From the NCBI GenBank assembly GCA_964596645.1, contig CAZQVB010000018.1, forward strand, positions 1-64,000: DNA of 64,000 nt, written 5' to 3'. The stretch comes from CAVQEK01 sp964596645 (GTDB taxonomy: Bacteria; Bacteroidota; Bacteroidia; Cytophagales; Cyclobacteriaceae). The notes beneath the pieces were generated by a model. That model was given only the letters and a program-made list of their open reading frames with translations, did not search any database and was not told where the DNA came from. A program made the translations under genes and the position numbers. Shown here one piece after another: positions 24,898 to 34,015 of the stretch. The first letter of the stretch is position 1. Each line of letters begins with the position of its first letter.

Positions 24898-27672
24898 CTA
24901 CCGGAAGTCGAATACCAATGTGCCCCGGTACAGCATAGGTTCAGTGCCGCTCGACTGCACAATGTTTCGCTGCGACTGAGGGCCCAGCCTGTCGGCATTT
25001 TTGAACTTGGTGCCTATGGGGCTTATGGCATGCAAAAAGGAAATATCTCCTTCCGGAAAGACCCCATCCGTATGGTCATTGCGCCCACCCTTTGGCGACT
25101 CCGGCGTATACAGGCGGAGAAATATGCCTTTCGATAAAGAATAAATGGTAAAGGGTTTCTCCGTATTGTCGATCCGCGCCCAATACATATCGGCATGATA
25201 ACCCTTGAACTCCGGGTACACCCACGACTCACCGGTTACCGTGTTGTTGTACTCCTTTTCCCACACGCTGAACTGCTGACCTTTCATGCGGTTTTTCCAA
25301 ACGCGGTACGGCCCCTGGCCCAGCCAGCGCACACCGCGCACCTTTTCTTCAGGATAATTGAAGCTGATGCCCAGATTGTCGTAAAAGCCTGCTCTTGGCA
25401 CGTAGGCATAGTCCAGGTGCAGCAACCCGTCGGAGGTAATGTGGTAGCTGGCCTCTTTCATGGCGCCTTCATATTGCATCACGATGTGAATGGCCGTATC
25501 GGACTGCGAGCTGGTAAGGCCTTTGTAGCTATTGTCGCCGCCTACTGGCACTGGACCACCGTTGAACGATATGGCCTGCCCATCGCTCACCACACGCTTT
25601 AGCGCTCCGGCAGATTTGTCAAATACATATTCCATTTTTCCTGCTGAAACCGTAACCTCGTCATCCGTTTCATCCAAAGTCAGGGCAGTCGATGCCTTGG
25701 CAGGTATCATTGTTTTATTCAGCGCTGCCGGATGCTTCAGTGGCCAGGTGTAGGTCACTATGTTGTGTCCGGTTCGGTCAAGTATTTTCAATTGCAGGGC
25801 GTCGTGCTGGCGAAAATCGTTTGGCAGGTCTAGTTGGATGTGTCCGCTTTGGCCCGGTGCCATATTCGGGAAGCGGGATTGGCCCTCTCTGGCGGCTGAA
25901 TAACCCGCTTGTCCTGAGCCAGGAGCAGGAAAATCTACCAGCGACCAGGCATAGCTGCACTCATCGAGGTTGGTGAAGTGATAGCGATTTTCCACATTCA
26001 GCAGTCCGCTAAAGCCGGGCTCCAGAAATTTCTTTTCTACCACCACCGGCGACCATATGGCCTTTATGGCGTAGTAGCTGCCTTCCTTCTCCCGGTATGG
26101 GCCCACAATGCCGTCGGGTGCATTGCTGCCATTGGTGTCGATGCTGTCGTTGCGATCTATCCGCACCAGACCTTCGTCGGAAAACACCCATAGAAAGCCA
26201 CCTGCACCGAGCGGATTTTCGCGGATGAGCTTCCAGTAGTCGTCGAGGCCGGCACCATGGCCACCGTCGTACAGGCCGTGCAGGAATTCTGTTGGAAAAA
26301 AGACGTCTTCACCCTGAAACAGCATGCCGGGGCAGCAATTATAGTCTTTGTAGTGGTGCGTATCTGTACCGTTGAACTTCTGCCAGGGATGGATCACGTG
26401 CCGCTGCTGAGGGTCATATAAGTGAAAATCATCATCGAGTTCATAGTTCCAGCCCCCTTCATTGCCATTGTCCCACAGTATAATGCTGGGGTGGTTTACA
26501 TCGCGCACCACCAGCTCTTTCACCAGCTTTTCTCCCACTTCGGTGTCGTAGGCGTCTTGCCAGCCGGTGAGTTCATCCAGTACAAAAAGTCCAAGTGAAT
26601 CGCACACATCCAGAAAATGCTTGTCGGGCGGGTAGTGCGACATGCGCACGGCGTTCATGTTCATGTCTTTCATCAGTTGCACATCCTGAATGCTCAGCGC
26701 CTTGCTGGTCGTGCGGCCCGATTCTGGCCAGAAGCTGTGCCGGTTCACGCCCTTCAGCACCACCTTCACATCATTCACATACAGGCCGTCGCTCACACGC
26801 AGCTCCACCGTACGAAAACCAAATCGCTCTGAAACGGTGTGGAGGTCATTTTTTCCATCAGAGAGTGTGATCTGCACCAGATATAGATTCGGGTATTCGG
26901 GCGTCCAGGTTTCTATGCCATCTACTTGCGACTGCAGCCTCACCATGTTTTGCCGGGCATCTGGTTTTGCAGAGAAAGCCAACCCCACAGGTTTTCCCTC
27001 AAGGGTAGTAATCTGAGCCTTTACCTCAGCGCCTTTTTTCACATTATTCAGGTACACATCTACGGCAAATTGACCATTGGCGCGGGCATCCAGTGCCACT
27101 CTTTCTATATGTGTGTTGGGTTTAGCCTCCAGGTATACCGGCCGGTATATGCCACCAAACACCCAGAAGTCAGCATGCCGCTCAGCCTTATTCACAGATT
27201 CGTTATCCGACCAATTCTTCACCTGCACTTCCAGGTCGTTTTGGCTGCCATAGCGCAGCAGGTGGCTTATGTCATATTTGAATTCGTAAAAGCCTCCACG
27301 ATGTTTTGGTCCGGCCTGCTTGCCGTTTATTTTCACCACGGCGTCCGTCATCACCCCTTCAAAGACTATGTTGACTGCTTTCTTTTTCCAATCTGACGGC
27401 ACAGAAAACTGGTAGCGGTATGTGCCTGTCTCATCGGACTCCGGCTGCTCGCCACGGCCGTAGTTGTACACGCCGTAGCCTTGTGTCTCCCAGTTGGAAG
27501 GCACAGCAATGGTGCCCCACTTGCCGCTGTTCATGCCGCGGTCTATGTGAAATTGCCAGTCTTTCGTGTTGTCTTTATCGGTACCGGAAAGGTATTTCAC
27601 CTCCGTTTGCTGAGCATACAAGGCCTGAAAAAATATTATACAAAGGCAGACGGTAATGAGCGATGATTTCAT
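24898..27672 (-). CDS. Exported GH2 family beta-galactosidase-like glycosidase
   Basis: A 924-residue exported enzyme with a signal peptide ending LYAQ. It has the full GH2 order: an N-terminal sugar-binding jelly-roll (GTYRYQFSVP, YEFKYDISHLL), an immunoglobulin-like domain, the TIM barrel and C-terminal domains. The acid/base glutamate is E405 in LWDNGNEGG, and the nucleophile is probably E462 in FFPTEFLHG. VLKGVNRHSFWPESGR is the typical GH2 barrel start. The likely substrate is a beta-galactoside or a related glycan; the exact linkage is not readable. A small lipoprotein gene follows. Confidence 0.88.
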   Translation of the reverse strand: MKSSLITVCLCIIFFQALYAQQTEVKYLSGTDKDNTKDWQFHIDRGMNSGKWGTIAVPSNWETQGYGVYNYGRGEQPESDETGTYRYQFSVPSDWKKKAVNIVFEGVMTDAVVKINGKQAGPKHRGGFYEFKYDISHLLRYGSQNDLEVQVKNWSDNESVNKAERHADFWVFGGIYRPVYLEAKPNTHIERVALDARANGQFAVDVYLNNVKKGAEVKAQITTLEGKPVGLAFSAKPDARQNMVRLQSQVDGIETWTPEYPNLYLVQITLSDGKNDLHTVSERFGFRTVELRVSDGLYVNDVKVVLKGVNRHSFWPESGRTTSKALSIQDVQLMKDMNMNAVRMSHYPPDKHFLDVCDSLGLFVLDELTGWQDAYDTEVGEKLVKELVVRDVNHPSIILWDNGNEGGWNYELDDDFHLYDPQQRHVIHPWQKFNGTDTHHYKDYNCCPGMLFQGEDVFFPTEFLHGLYDGGHGAGLDDYWKLIRENPLGAGGFLWVFSDEGLVRIDRNDSIDTNGSNAPDGIVGPYREKEGSYYAIKAIWSPVVVEKKFLEPGFSGLLNVENRYHFTNLDECSYAWSLVDFPAPGSGQAGYSAAREGQSRFPNMAPGQSGHIQLDLPNDFRQHDALQLKILDRTGHNIVTYTWPLKHPAALNKTMIPAKASTALTLDETDDEVTVSAGKMEYVFDKSAGALKRVVSDGQAISFNGGPVPVGGDNSYKGLTSSQSDTAIHIVMQYEGAMKEASYHITSDGLLHLDYAYVPRAGFYDNLGISFNYPEEKVRGVRWLGQGPYRVWKNRMKGQQFSVWEKEYNNTVTGESWVYPEFKGYHADMYWARIDNTEKPFTIYSLSKGIFLRLYTPESPKGGRNDHTDGVFPEGDISFLHAISPIGTKFKNADRLGPQSQRNIVQSSGTEPMLYRGTLVFDFR

Positions 27673-27943
27673 AAAGTGCTGTGTTTAATGAAAATGACCA
27701 AGTGCGGGCGAATTTAGAGCAAAGCGCACTATTGTGAAAATATGAAGGCAGGAGGCCCGACTGAAGGTGGAAAATTGGCGACTCAAAGCCAAAGATCAAT
27801 TTCTCATTGAGGCATTATCATGAGCAGTTGATGTGAGTTTTGAAAAATTAATAAGCTGCTTGGCAGAATGGGTGAACTTTGGTAAACCGGGCGTTGGATT
27901 AGCGGGTGTTTATGCATAATTTTAAAGTAAATGCCGAGGTGAG

Positions 27944-28750
27944 ATGAACTTTTATCAAGAACTGCAGTTGGCGCCGCGCTTTTATTGGAGGACGTTCCGG
28001 TTTATAGACAAAAACCGGTTGTGGTCATTTTTTCTCCTACCGGCATTGCTCAACCTACTTCTGGCTACGGGCATCACCTACCTGGCAATCACCACTGCTG
28101 GCAAACTCACCCATTGGGCCGCCTCGCAATACGGCATGGTAGCAGTACAGCTCTCTCACCAAAGCTTTTTCGGCGGCATGTTCCTGTTGTTCCTGCGTAT
28201 AGCAGTCATATTTATGTTCGTAAAGCTATACCGCTACCTCATCCTCATTTTGTTCGCACCCTTTATGATGCGCATAGCCCACAGGGTGCAATACATCAAT
28301 CTCGGGATCAGCACGTCGAATTGCTCAAAGCCCCTTCATCACCTTTGCGGGCGCAGCGTGCGTGTCGCCATTCACAGCTTTGCGCTGGATTTGCTTTTCA
28401 CCTTCACCATCATACTTGCTTCGTTGCTCATTACCTGGATACTGCCGCTCACCCCGCTCATTATATTATTAATAGAAAGCTATTTTATAGGATACACCCT
28501 CATCGACTATCGCAATGCGGTGCTGGAGCTGGATGAAAAAACAAGTGACAGACTCATCAACGACCACCGCGGACTGGCCACCGGTGTTGGCTTATTTTTC
28601 AATGTGGGCCTGCTCGTGCCAGTGGTTGGCATCGTATTCGCGCCGATCTTTGCCCTGATCGCCGCCGGGCTATCCATCAATTACATTGAAAAACGAAAAA
28701 ATTTACTATGTCCATCCAATCCGTCAATCCTTACAATGGCCAAGTACTAG
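27944..28750 (+). CDS. EI24/CysZ-like membrane protein
   Basis: A 268-residue polytopic protein with about five hydrophobic segments and the N-terminal pattern LAPRFYWRTFRFIDKNRLWSF. The segments TPLIILLIESYFIGYTLIDY and HRGLATGVGLFFN are characteristic of EI24-domain proteins. CysZ in this superfamily moves sulfate, but Bacteroidota members have no proven role. The 3' end overlaps the aldehyde dehydrogenase start by 43 bp in another frame, and the last 15 or so residues look atypical, so the two genes are tightly coupled. Confidence 0.7.
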   Translation: MNFYQELQLAPRFYWRTFRFIDKNRLWSFFLLPALLNLLLATGITYLAITTAGKLTHWAASQYGMVAVQLSHQSFFGGMFLLFLRIAVIFMFVKLYRYLILILFAPFMMRIAHRVQYINLGISTSNCSKPLHHLCGRSVRVAIHSFALDLLFTFTIILASLLITWILPLTPLIILLIESYFIGYTLIDYRNAVLELDEKTSDRLINDHRGLATGVGLFFNVGLLVPVVGIVFAPIFALIAAGLSINYIEKRKNLLCPSNPSILTMAKY

Positions 28751-30072
28751 ATACTTTCAAAGAATTTTCTGATCAGCAAGTGACCGAAGCGATAGAGCAA
28801 TCGCACAAGTCATTTTTGAAATGGCGCGAAACCAGCTTTGCAGAGCGGGCTGAGCTCATGAGGAAATGCAGCGACACCCTGTTGAAAAACAAGGACAGGT
28901 ATGGCCGAATCATCTCCCTGGAAATGGGCAAAATCTTGAAAGAAGCCACGTCGGAAGTGGAGAAATGTGCCAAAGCTTGTCAATTCTACGCAGAAAAGGC
29001 GGAAAGCTTTCTGGCCGATGAGCCGCTCCATGTGGACAAGGGCGAAGCATACATTCATTACAATCCACTTGGCCCCATACTGGCCGTGATGCCGTGGAAT
29101 TTTCCGTTCTGGCAGGTGTTTCGTTTTGCAGCACCCGGCCTTATGGCTGGCAACACAGGCTTGCTGAAGCATGCTTCTAATGTGCCACAGTGTGCACAGG
29201 CCATAGAGCAGTGTTTTGCTGAATCAGGTTTTCCCAGAGGGGTATTCCAGTCGCTTCTCATCTCCAATAAGCAGGTAAGCGCCATTTTGGAAAATCCCCT
29301 GGTGCGGGCGGCCACGCTTACCGGCAGTGAGGGCGCGGGAAGCAAAGTGGCCGAGGTGGCAGGAAAACATTTAAAGAAGACAGTGCTGGAGCTGGGCGGC
29401 AGCGACCCGTTCATTGTGCTACAAGATGCCAACCTTGAAGAAGCCGTTAAAACCGCAGTTAAAGCCAGAATGATCAATTATGGCCAGAGCTGCATTGCTG
29501 CCAAGCGGTTTATAGTGCACCAAAGCATTGCGGATAAATTTGTGCAAGGCTTTGCCAACGCGCTGGACGAAATGAAGTACGGCGATCCCCTGGATGAGAA
29601 TTCAGACTATGGGCCGATGGCGCGCAAAGACCTGGCCGAAGACCTATATGAACAGGTGAAAAAATCCATAGAAAAAGGTGCGAAGCTGCTGTATGGTACG
29701 CTGCCCGCTGACATTGAAGACGCGAACTTCCCCCCTATGATCCTCGGTAACGTACAGCCCGGTATGCCTGCCTACCACGAAGAGCTTTTCGGTCCGGTGG
29801 CCAGCATATTTGAATTTGAAGATGTAGACCAAGCCATTCATATAGCCAACGACACAGATTTTGGCCTCGGCGCCTCGCTATGGACGCAGGATGACAAACA
29901 AGCCCACGCACTTGCCGACCGCATAGAAAGCGGTGCGGTGTACATCAATCAACTCGTATTCTCTGACCCCAGCGTGCCTTTTGGCGGTGTGAAACGCTCG
30001 GGCTACGGACGGGAGCTCAGTCATCTGGGCATCAGGGAGTTCACCAATCAAAAAACCGTTTGGAAAGCATAA
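28708..30072 (+). CDS. NAD(P)-dependent aldehyde dehydrogenase (succinate-semialdehyde type)
   Basis: A 454-residue ALDH-superfamily enzyme. The cofactor site includes MPWNFPFWQ and TGSEGAGS, the general-base glutamate is in ELGGSDPF, and the catalytic cysteine is in GQSCIAAKRF. The C-terminal PFGGVKRSGYGRELS is the family end motif. The QSC rather than GQxC-type context and the length of about 454 fit the Sad/GabD-like subgroup that oxidises succinate semialdehyde. It is coupled to the EI24 gene upstream. No other gamma-aminobutyrate genes are nearby, so the substrate call is provisional. Confidence 0.85.
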   Translation: MSIQSVNPYNGQVLDTFKEFSDQQVTEAIEQSHKSFLKWRETSFAERAELMRKCSDTLLKNKDRYGRIISLEMGKILKEATSEVEKCAKACQFYAEKAESFLADEPLHVDKGEAYIHYNPLGPILAVMPWNFPFWQVFRFAAPGLMAGNTGLLKHASNVPQCAQAIEQCFAESGFPRGVFQSLLISNKQVSAILENPLVRAATLTGSEGAGSKVAEVAGKHLKKTVLELGGSDPFIVLQDANLEEAVKTAVKARMINYGQSCIAAKRFIVHQSIADKFVQGFANALDEMKYGDPLDENSDYGPMARKDLAEDLYEQVKKSIEKGAKLLYGTLPADIEDANFPPMILGNVQPGMPAYHEELFGPVASIFEFEDVDQAIHIANDTDFGLGASLWTQDDKQAHALADRIESGAVYINQLVFSDPSVPFGGVKRSGYGRELSHLGIREFTNQKTVWKA

Positions 30073-30281
30073 TGTGAATGTTTCCCTGGATTGACGTTCC
30101 GTCATGCCATTGTTATAATCTTTGTGCACAGCCAAGCCCAACGGATAGAATTATTGTAAATCTTTTCTTCGGGTTTGCAATGCCGTGCTGATTTATGCCG
30201 CAGCAATGTACGCACACCATCTACCCCTTAGAGAGGATTAAGTGCCAGGCGTTTTTTTACAACCCTGCACAAAGCCATCAA

Positions 30282-30310
30282 TTGTAATTCCCAAAAACGT
30301 ACTATTTTCG
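30282..30310 (+). promoter_or_regulatory. Bacteroidota-type promoter for thrB
   Basis: A TTG at the -33 position and TATTTTCG (one mismatch to TAnnTTTG) are separated by 18 bp. The -7 box lies 36 bp upstream of the thrB start codon, so transcription would begin just before it. This supports the downstream start. Confidence 0.45.
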
Positions 30311-30346
30311 CGCCTGTCAATTCATTTTTCGGCCTCACTGCACAGT

Positions 30347-31276
30347 ATGGATTCTGTAAAAGTATTTGCTCCGGCTACTGTTGCCAACGTTACCTGTGGC
30401 TTCGACATACTGGGCTTTGCGGTAGATGCACCCGGCGATGAGGTGATGTTGAAAAAGAACAATACAGGCCAGGTGCGCTTTGAAGAAATAGTGGGCGATG
30501 GCGGCTTATTACCACTTGACCCGGACAAAAACATCTGCGGGGTGGTGATCAAGCAATATCTTTCTGCCATAGGCTCCGGCCAGGGGGTCGATATTTATTT
30601 AAATAAGATGATGCCGCTGGGCAGTGGCCTGGGTTCGAGTGCAGCGAGCAGTGTAGCTGCCGTGTACGCCATCAACGAACTGATGGGAAAAGCGAAATCT
30701 GTTGCTGAACTGCTGCCCATTTCTATGGAAGGTGAGCGCATAGCCTGCGGCGCCGCCCATGCCGACAATGTGGCACCATGCCTGCTGGGTGGCTTTGTGC
30801 TGATAAAAAGCTACGAACCACTGGAAACAGTGCAGCTTCCAACACCCGATGCACTTCACGCCACGCTCATTCATCCGCAAATAGAGGTGAAAACGAAGGA
30901 TGCGCGCGAAATACTGAAAAAGGAAATCTTCTTCCGCGACTCAGTGCGACAAAGCGGCAACGTGGCCGGCCTGGTAGCCGGGCTTTTTATGAGCGACTAC
31001 GATTTGATCAGCCGCTCACTGGTAGATCATATCGTGGAGCCTATACGCGCCATATTGATACCGGGCTTTGACAAAGTGAAGCAGGCTGCGCTCGATGCAG
31101 GTGCGCTGGGGGCGGGCATATCCGGTTCAGGGCCATCTATTTATGCGCTCAGTACTACTTATGAAACAGCAGCAAAGGCCGGTGAGGCCATGCAAAAAAT
31201 ATACGCCGGCTATGATATTGACAGCGAAGTATACGTTTCCAAAATAAATCCTGCCGGCCCCAAGGTGCTCGATTAG
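30347..31276 (+). CDS. thrB: Homoserine kinase
   Basis: A 309-residue GHMP-family kinase that phosphorylates homoserine in threonine synthesis. The ATP-binding motif is PLGSGLGSSAAS, the N-terminal FAPATVANVTCGFDILGFAV is diagnostic of ThrB, and the C-terminal GAGISGSGPSIYAL closes the active site. A longer frame reaches 35 codons upstream, but the promoter-like element lies inside it and the family starts at MDSVKVFAPATVAN, so the internal ATG was used. ThrA and ThrC are not in the window. A DUF1080 gene follows 26 bp downstream. Confidence 0.92.
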   Translation: MDSVKVFAPATVANVTCGFDILGFAVDAPGDEVMLKKNNTGQVRFEEIVGDGGLLPLDPDKNICGVVIKQYLSAIGSGQGVDIYLNKMMPLGSGLGSSAASSVAAVYAINELMGKAKSVAELLPISMEGERIACGAAHADNVAPCLLGGFVLIKSYEPLETVQLPTPDALHATLIHPQIEVKTKDAREILKKEIFFRDSVRQSGNVAGLVAGLFMSDYDLISRSLVDHIVEPIRAILIPGFDKVKQAALDAGALGAGISGSGPSIYALSTTYETAAKAGEAMQKIYAGYDIDSEVYVSKINPAGPKVLD

Positions 31277-31302
31277 AATATTTATCAATAAAAACCCCAT
31301 AG

Positions 31303-32049
31303 ATGATGAAATACATAAGATCAATTTTTTCTGCATTGCTGTTGGCCACCTTTGCCATCGGTGCAAGTCAGGCACAAGATACTTTCGACCCCAAGCTCAG
31401 CGAGCAGTGGGAGCCTAAGCCACGGGTGGTAAACCCCGGTGATGCACAGAAGGCACCATCCGACGCCATTGTGCTTTTCGATGGCGGAGACCTCTCCGAG
31501 TGGATTGGTACAAGCGGACAGCCTGCACGCTGGAAAGTGGAAAATGGCACTATGACAGTGGTGCCCAAGTCGGGGGCCATCACTACACGCAAAAAATTTG
31601 GGGATATGCAGCTCCACATCGAGTGGCGCACACCATCGGAAGTGAAGGGCGATGGTCAGGGCCGTGGCAATAGCGGCATATTCCTGATGGACCGCTACGA
31701 ACTTCAGGTGTTAGATTCTTACGAAAATGAAACCTATCCCAATGGTCAGGCGGGTAGTTTTTACAAGCAGCACATTCCTTTGGTCAATGTGACCAAAAAG
31801 CCTGGTGAATGGCAAACCTATGACGTGATATTCGAAGCGCCTGAGTTTACAGAAGAAGGTTTCCTGAAAAGTCCTGCACGCGTTACTGTTTTACACAACG
31901 GAGTGGTTGTACAGAACGATGTAGCGCTGTTCGGCCCCACCGAATACAACAAATTGCCCCGATACACAGCACACGACAAGGCGCCCATCACCCTCCAGGA
32001 CCACGGCAACCCCGTAAGCTTCCGCAACATCTGGGTGCGTGAGTTGTAA
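31303..32049 (+). CDS. Exported DUF1080 protein (3-keto-disaccharide hydrolase family)
   Basis: A 248-residue protein with a signal peptide ending SQAQ. The DUF1080 fold is seen in VLFDGGDLSEWIG, GDMQLHIEWRTPSE, GRGNSGIFLMDRYELQVLDSY and NPVSFRNIWVREL. Family members include hydrolases of 3-keto-glycosides and glycan-binding jelly-rolls. It starts 26 bp after thrB and may share a transcript, though the functions differ. A repeat tract starts immediately at its stop codon. Confidence 0.85.
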   Translation: MMKYIRSIFSALLLATFAIGASQAQDTFDPKLSEQWEPKPRVVNPGDAQKAPSDAIVLFDGGDLSEWIGTSGQPARWKVENGTMTVVPKSGAITTRKKFGDMQLHIEWRTPSEVKGDGQGRGNSGIFLMDRYELQVLDSYENETYPNGQAGSFYKQHIPLVNVTKKPGEWQTYDVIFEAPEFTEEGFLKSPARVTVLHNGVVVQNDVALFGPTEYNKLPRYTAHDKAPITLQDHGNPVSFRNIWVREL

Positions 32050-32232
32050 TGGTAGACTGGTAGATTCGTGGAATGGTGAAGGGGTGGATTAGCTCAAAGC
32101 TGAAAGCTCAAAGAAAAAGTGGATTGGTGGATTGTTAGATTCGTAGACTGGTAGATTCGTGGAATGGTGAAAGGGTGGATTAGCTCAAAGCTGAAAGTAA
32201 AAGTGGATTTGTGGGATGGTAGACTGGTTTAC
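32050..32232. repeat. Tandem/dispersed repeat R1 (GGTAGACTGG-type), first locus
   Basis: A block of short TGGTAGACTGG, TAGATTCGTGG and GGATTAGCTCAAAGC units. A stretch of about 53 bp at 32054-32106 recurs almost unchanged at 32145-32198, a 91-bp period. Related units reappear near 59.85 and 60.35 kb. The tract begins directly at the DUF1080 stop codon. It is non-coding. Confidence 0.75.
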
Positions 32233-32252
32233 CACTCCCCACCACCTTTTCC

Positions 32253-32275
32253 ATGGTCTGTGCCGCACAGACCAT
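32253..32275. repeat. Perfect 11-bp inverted repeat
   Basis: ATGGTCTGTGC and GCACAGACCAT are exact reverse complements separated by one base. There is no T-run, so this is not a terminator. It could be a hairpin in a dispersed repeat or a protein-binding site. Confidence 0.7.
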
Positions 32276-32492
32276 TTCGTGCGGTAGGCCCAGCGCATTT
32301 TGCAGAATTGTGCTGGCAAGATTTTCTTTGATTCGTTTCTTTTCATCAACTGGAAGAGAAATGAACAGATATGGATTGTCGGCACCCTTTTAAGCATTTT
32401 GCTCCCCATATCACCGGTAAGCTTTCACTTGCCCATACTTCCAAAAATCTTCCACCCGGCCTCCGCCCTCTGTCAGCAGGTCATGCTGATCT

Positions 32493-32567
32493 GGCCCGCC
32501 CGGCATTTATTTCAGGTTTTCATCATCTGTTTACTTTATAGACAGATACTGAAACAAGTTCAGGATC
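32493..32567 (-). repeat. Repeat R2, inverted copy
   Basis: Read on the reverse strand this matches the copy near 60.41 kb over about 75 bp. It starts with the hairpin TCCTGAACTTGTTTCAG and continues through TATCTGTCTATAAAG to AATAAATGCCGGGCGGG. It carries many scattered mismatches, as expected of an old dispersed repeat. Confidence 0.65.
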
Positions 32568-32656
32568 ACCATCCTATTTGACAAGGCGCTCATTTCCATT
32601 TGTTTTATACTTTCTTTAGCTTAGCGCAGTATCATAAACATCAAAAGTCGAAGGCC

Positions 32657-32899
32657 TTGAACGTAAACCAGAAAGTGTCAGAAATACTGATTGATAAAAT
32701 CGGACTTGTAGAAACGGAGATTACACCGGATGCCAGTTTCACCAAAGATCTGGGGATAGACTCGCTCGACTATGCCGAACTGGTGATGGAGTTTGAGCAG
32801 GCATTCAATATTCGCATACCCGACAGCGATGCCGAGCACCTGGAAACCATAAGCCAGACCGTGCGGTACATCGAAGGCAAACTGAAAGAAAAAGAGTAG
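32657..32899 (+). CDS. Acyl carrier protein
   Basis: An 80-residue carrier protein. The phosphopantetheine attachment serine is S36 in KDLGIDSLDYAELVMEFE. Starting at a TTG gives the normal ACP length. An ATG 19 codons upstream is possible but adds a tail unlike the family. The gene for a glycosyltransferase follows after 13 bp, and no fatty acid synthase genes are adjacent. It is therefore probably a specialised ACP rather than the housekeeping one, an inference from context. Confidence 0.8.
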   Translation: MNVNQKVSEILIDKIGLVETEITPDASFTKDLGIDSLDYAELVMEFEQAFNIRIPDSDAEHLETISQTVRYIEGKLKEKE

Positions 32900-32912
32900 A
32901 AGCAGTACTCTT

Positions 32913-34001
32913 ATGCCTGCAAAAAAGCGCTTCTTATTTCTGGTTCAAGGCGAAGGGCGCGGCCACATGACGCAGGCTATGGTGCTCAACAAACTGCTTA
33001 CTAAGCATGGTCATGAGGTGGTGCATGTATTCATCGGCAGTAGTGGCCGAAGGCACATACCCGACTATTTTTTCCAACAGTTTCAGTGCCCGGTGGTGCC
33101 GCTTACATCGCCCAATTTTGTGCTCGATAAGCACAACAAATCGCTGAAACTAAGCAATACCCTGGTGCACAACGCCAAATACCTGCGCACTTACTACAGC
33201 AGCTTACAGCAAATCGATGAAGTGGTGCGGCGGTTGCAGCCCGATGTGGTGCTTAATTTTTATGATTTTCTGGGTGGGTTTTACTATCGATTTTTTCGCC
33301 CAAAGCCAAAGCACATTTGCATCGGTCGACAGTTTTTGGCCGGTCATCCGCAATTTCCTTTTGCCTCAGGCCGGCCGGTGGAGAAGCAGCTCTACCTCAG
33401 CAACAACGCTCTGACGGCTACCGCAGCTTTTCGCAAGATAGCGTTGTCTTTTTTACCCTACGAGCCATTGGTGTACAACAATATATTTGTGACACCGCCG
33501 CTGATACGCCCCGAAGTGATGGAAATGAAACCGGAAAGAGAAAACTTTTTACTGGCGTACATGGTCAACGATGGCTATGCCGAAGAGGTGATGGCCTGGC
33601 AGCGCCGGCACAGCGATACCACCATACATTGCTTTTGGGACAGGCAAGGCATGCCAGACGATTACTCGCCCCAGCCCAACCTTACCTTTCACCAGATTGA
33701 TCAGACAAAATTTCTACAACTAATGGCCCGCTGCAAGGGCTACTGTTCCACGGCTGGTTTTGAGTCCATTTGCGAAGCGATGTACTTGGGTAAGCCTGCC
33801 ATGATGGTGCCGGTGGCCAGCCAGTACGAGCAGGCTTGCAATGCCATAGATGCCGAGAAAGCCGGGGCAGGTATATCTGCGCCGTATTTCGATATTGATC
33901 TGCTGCTGGGCTACATGCCCACGTACCATAGCAATGACCAGTTTCGCGCATGGGCCGCGCGCCTGGAGCCGCTCATGATGCAGGCGCTCACTGATTTTTA
34001 G
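32913..34001 (+). CDS. GT-B glycosyltransferase (MurG/UGT-like)
   Basis: A 362-residue two-domain glycosyltransferase. The N-terminal LVQGEGRGHMTQAMVLNKLL is the usual Gly-rich acceptor-side motif. The donor-side motif STAGFESICEAMYLGKPAMMVPV near residues 270-295 is typical of MurG-like and UDP-glycosyltransferase families. It has no transmembrane segment. It is coupled to an ACP gene upstream by 13 bp. The pairing suggests glycosylation of an acyl-ACP-derived lipid, but the substrate is unknown. Confidence 0.8.
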   Translation: MPAKKRFLFLVQGEGRGHMTQAMVLNKLLTKHGHEVVHVFIGSSGRRHIPDYFFQQFQCPVVPLTSPNFVLDKHNKSLKLSNTLVHNAKYLRTYYSSLQQIDEVVRRLQPDVVLNFYDFLGGFYYRFFRPKPKHICIGRQFLAGHPQFPFASGRPVEKQLYLSNNALTATAAFRKIALSFLPYEPLVYNNIFVTPPLIRPEVMEMKPERENFLLAYMVNDGYAEEVMAWQRRHSDTTIHCFWDRQGMPDDYSPQPNLTFHQIDQTKFLQLMARCKGYCSTAGFESICEAMYLGKPAMMVPVASQYEQACNAIDAEKAGAGISAPYFDIDLLLGYMPTYHSNDQFRAWAARLEPLMMQALTDF

Positions 34002-34015
34002 CAATACCGGTTGGG

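Larger units (their letters stand above)
32050..32656. other. Repeat-rich gap without genes
   Basis: About 600 bp between the DUF1080 gene and the acyl carrier protein. It contains repeat R1, a 23-bp perfect palindrome and one inverted copy of repeat R2, each listed separately. No credible protein frame or RNA gene was seen in the remainder. Confidence 0.6.

Noticed and set aside
24843..24998. Longer N-terminus for the lipoprotein after the GH2 gene
   Set aside because: It hides the lipobox signal and overlaps the end of the GH2 gene without any motif.
30242..30346. N-terminal extension of homoserine kinase
   Set aside because: A promoter-like -33/-7 pair lies within it, and the family start is at MDSVKVFAPATVAN.
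32050..32232. R1 tract considered as a CRISPR array
   Set aside because: The units are short and unevenly spaced, spacers are not unique, and no cas gene is present.
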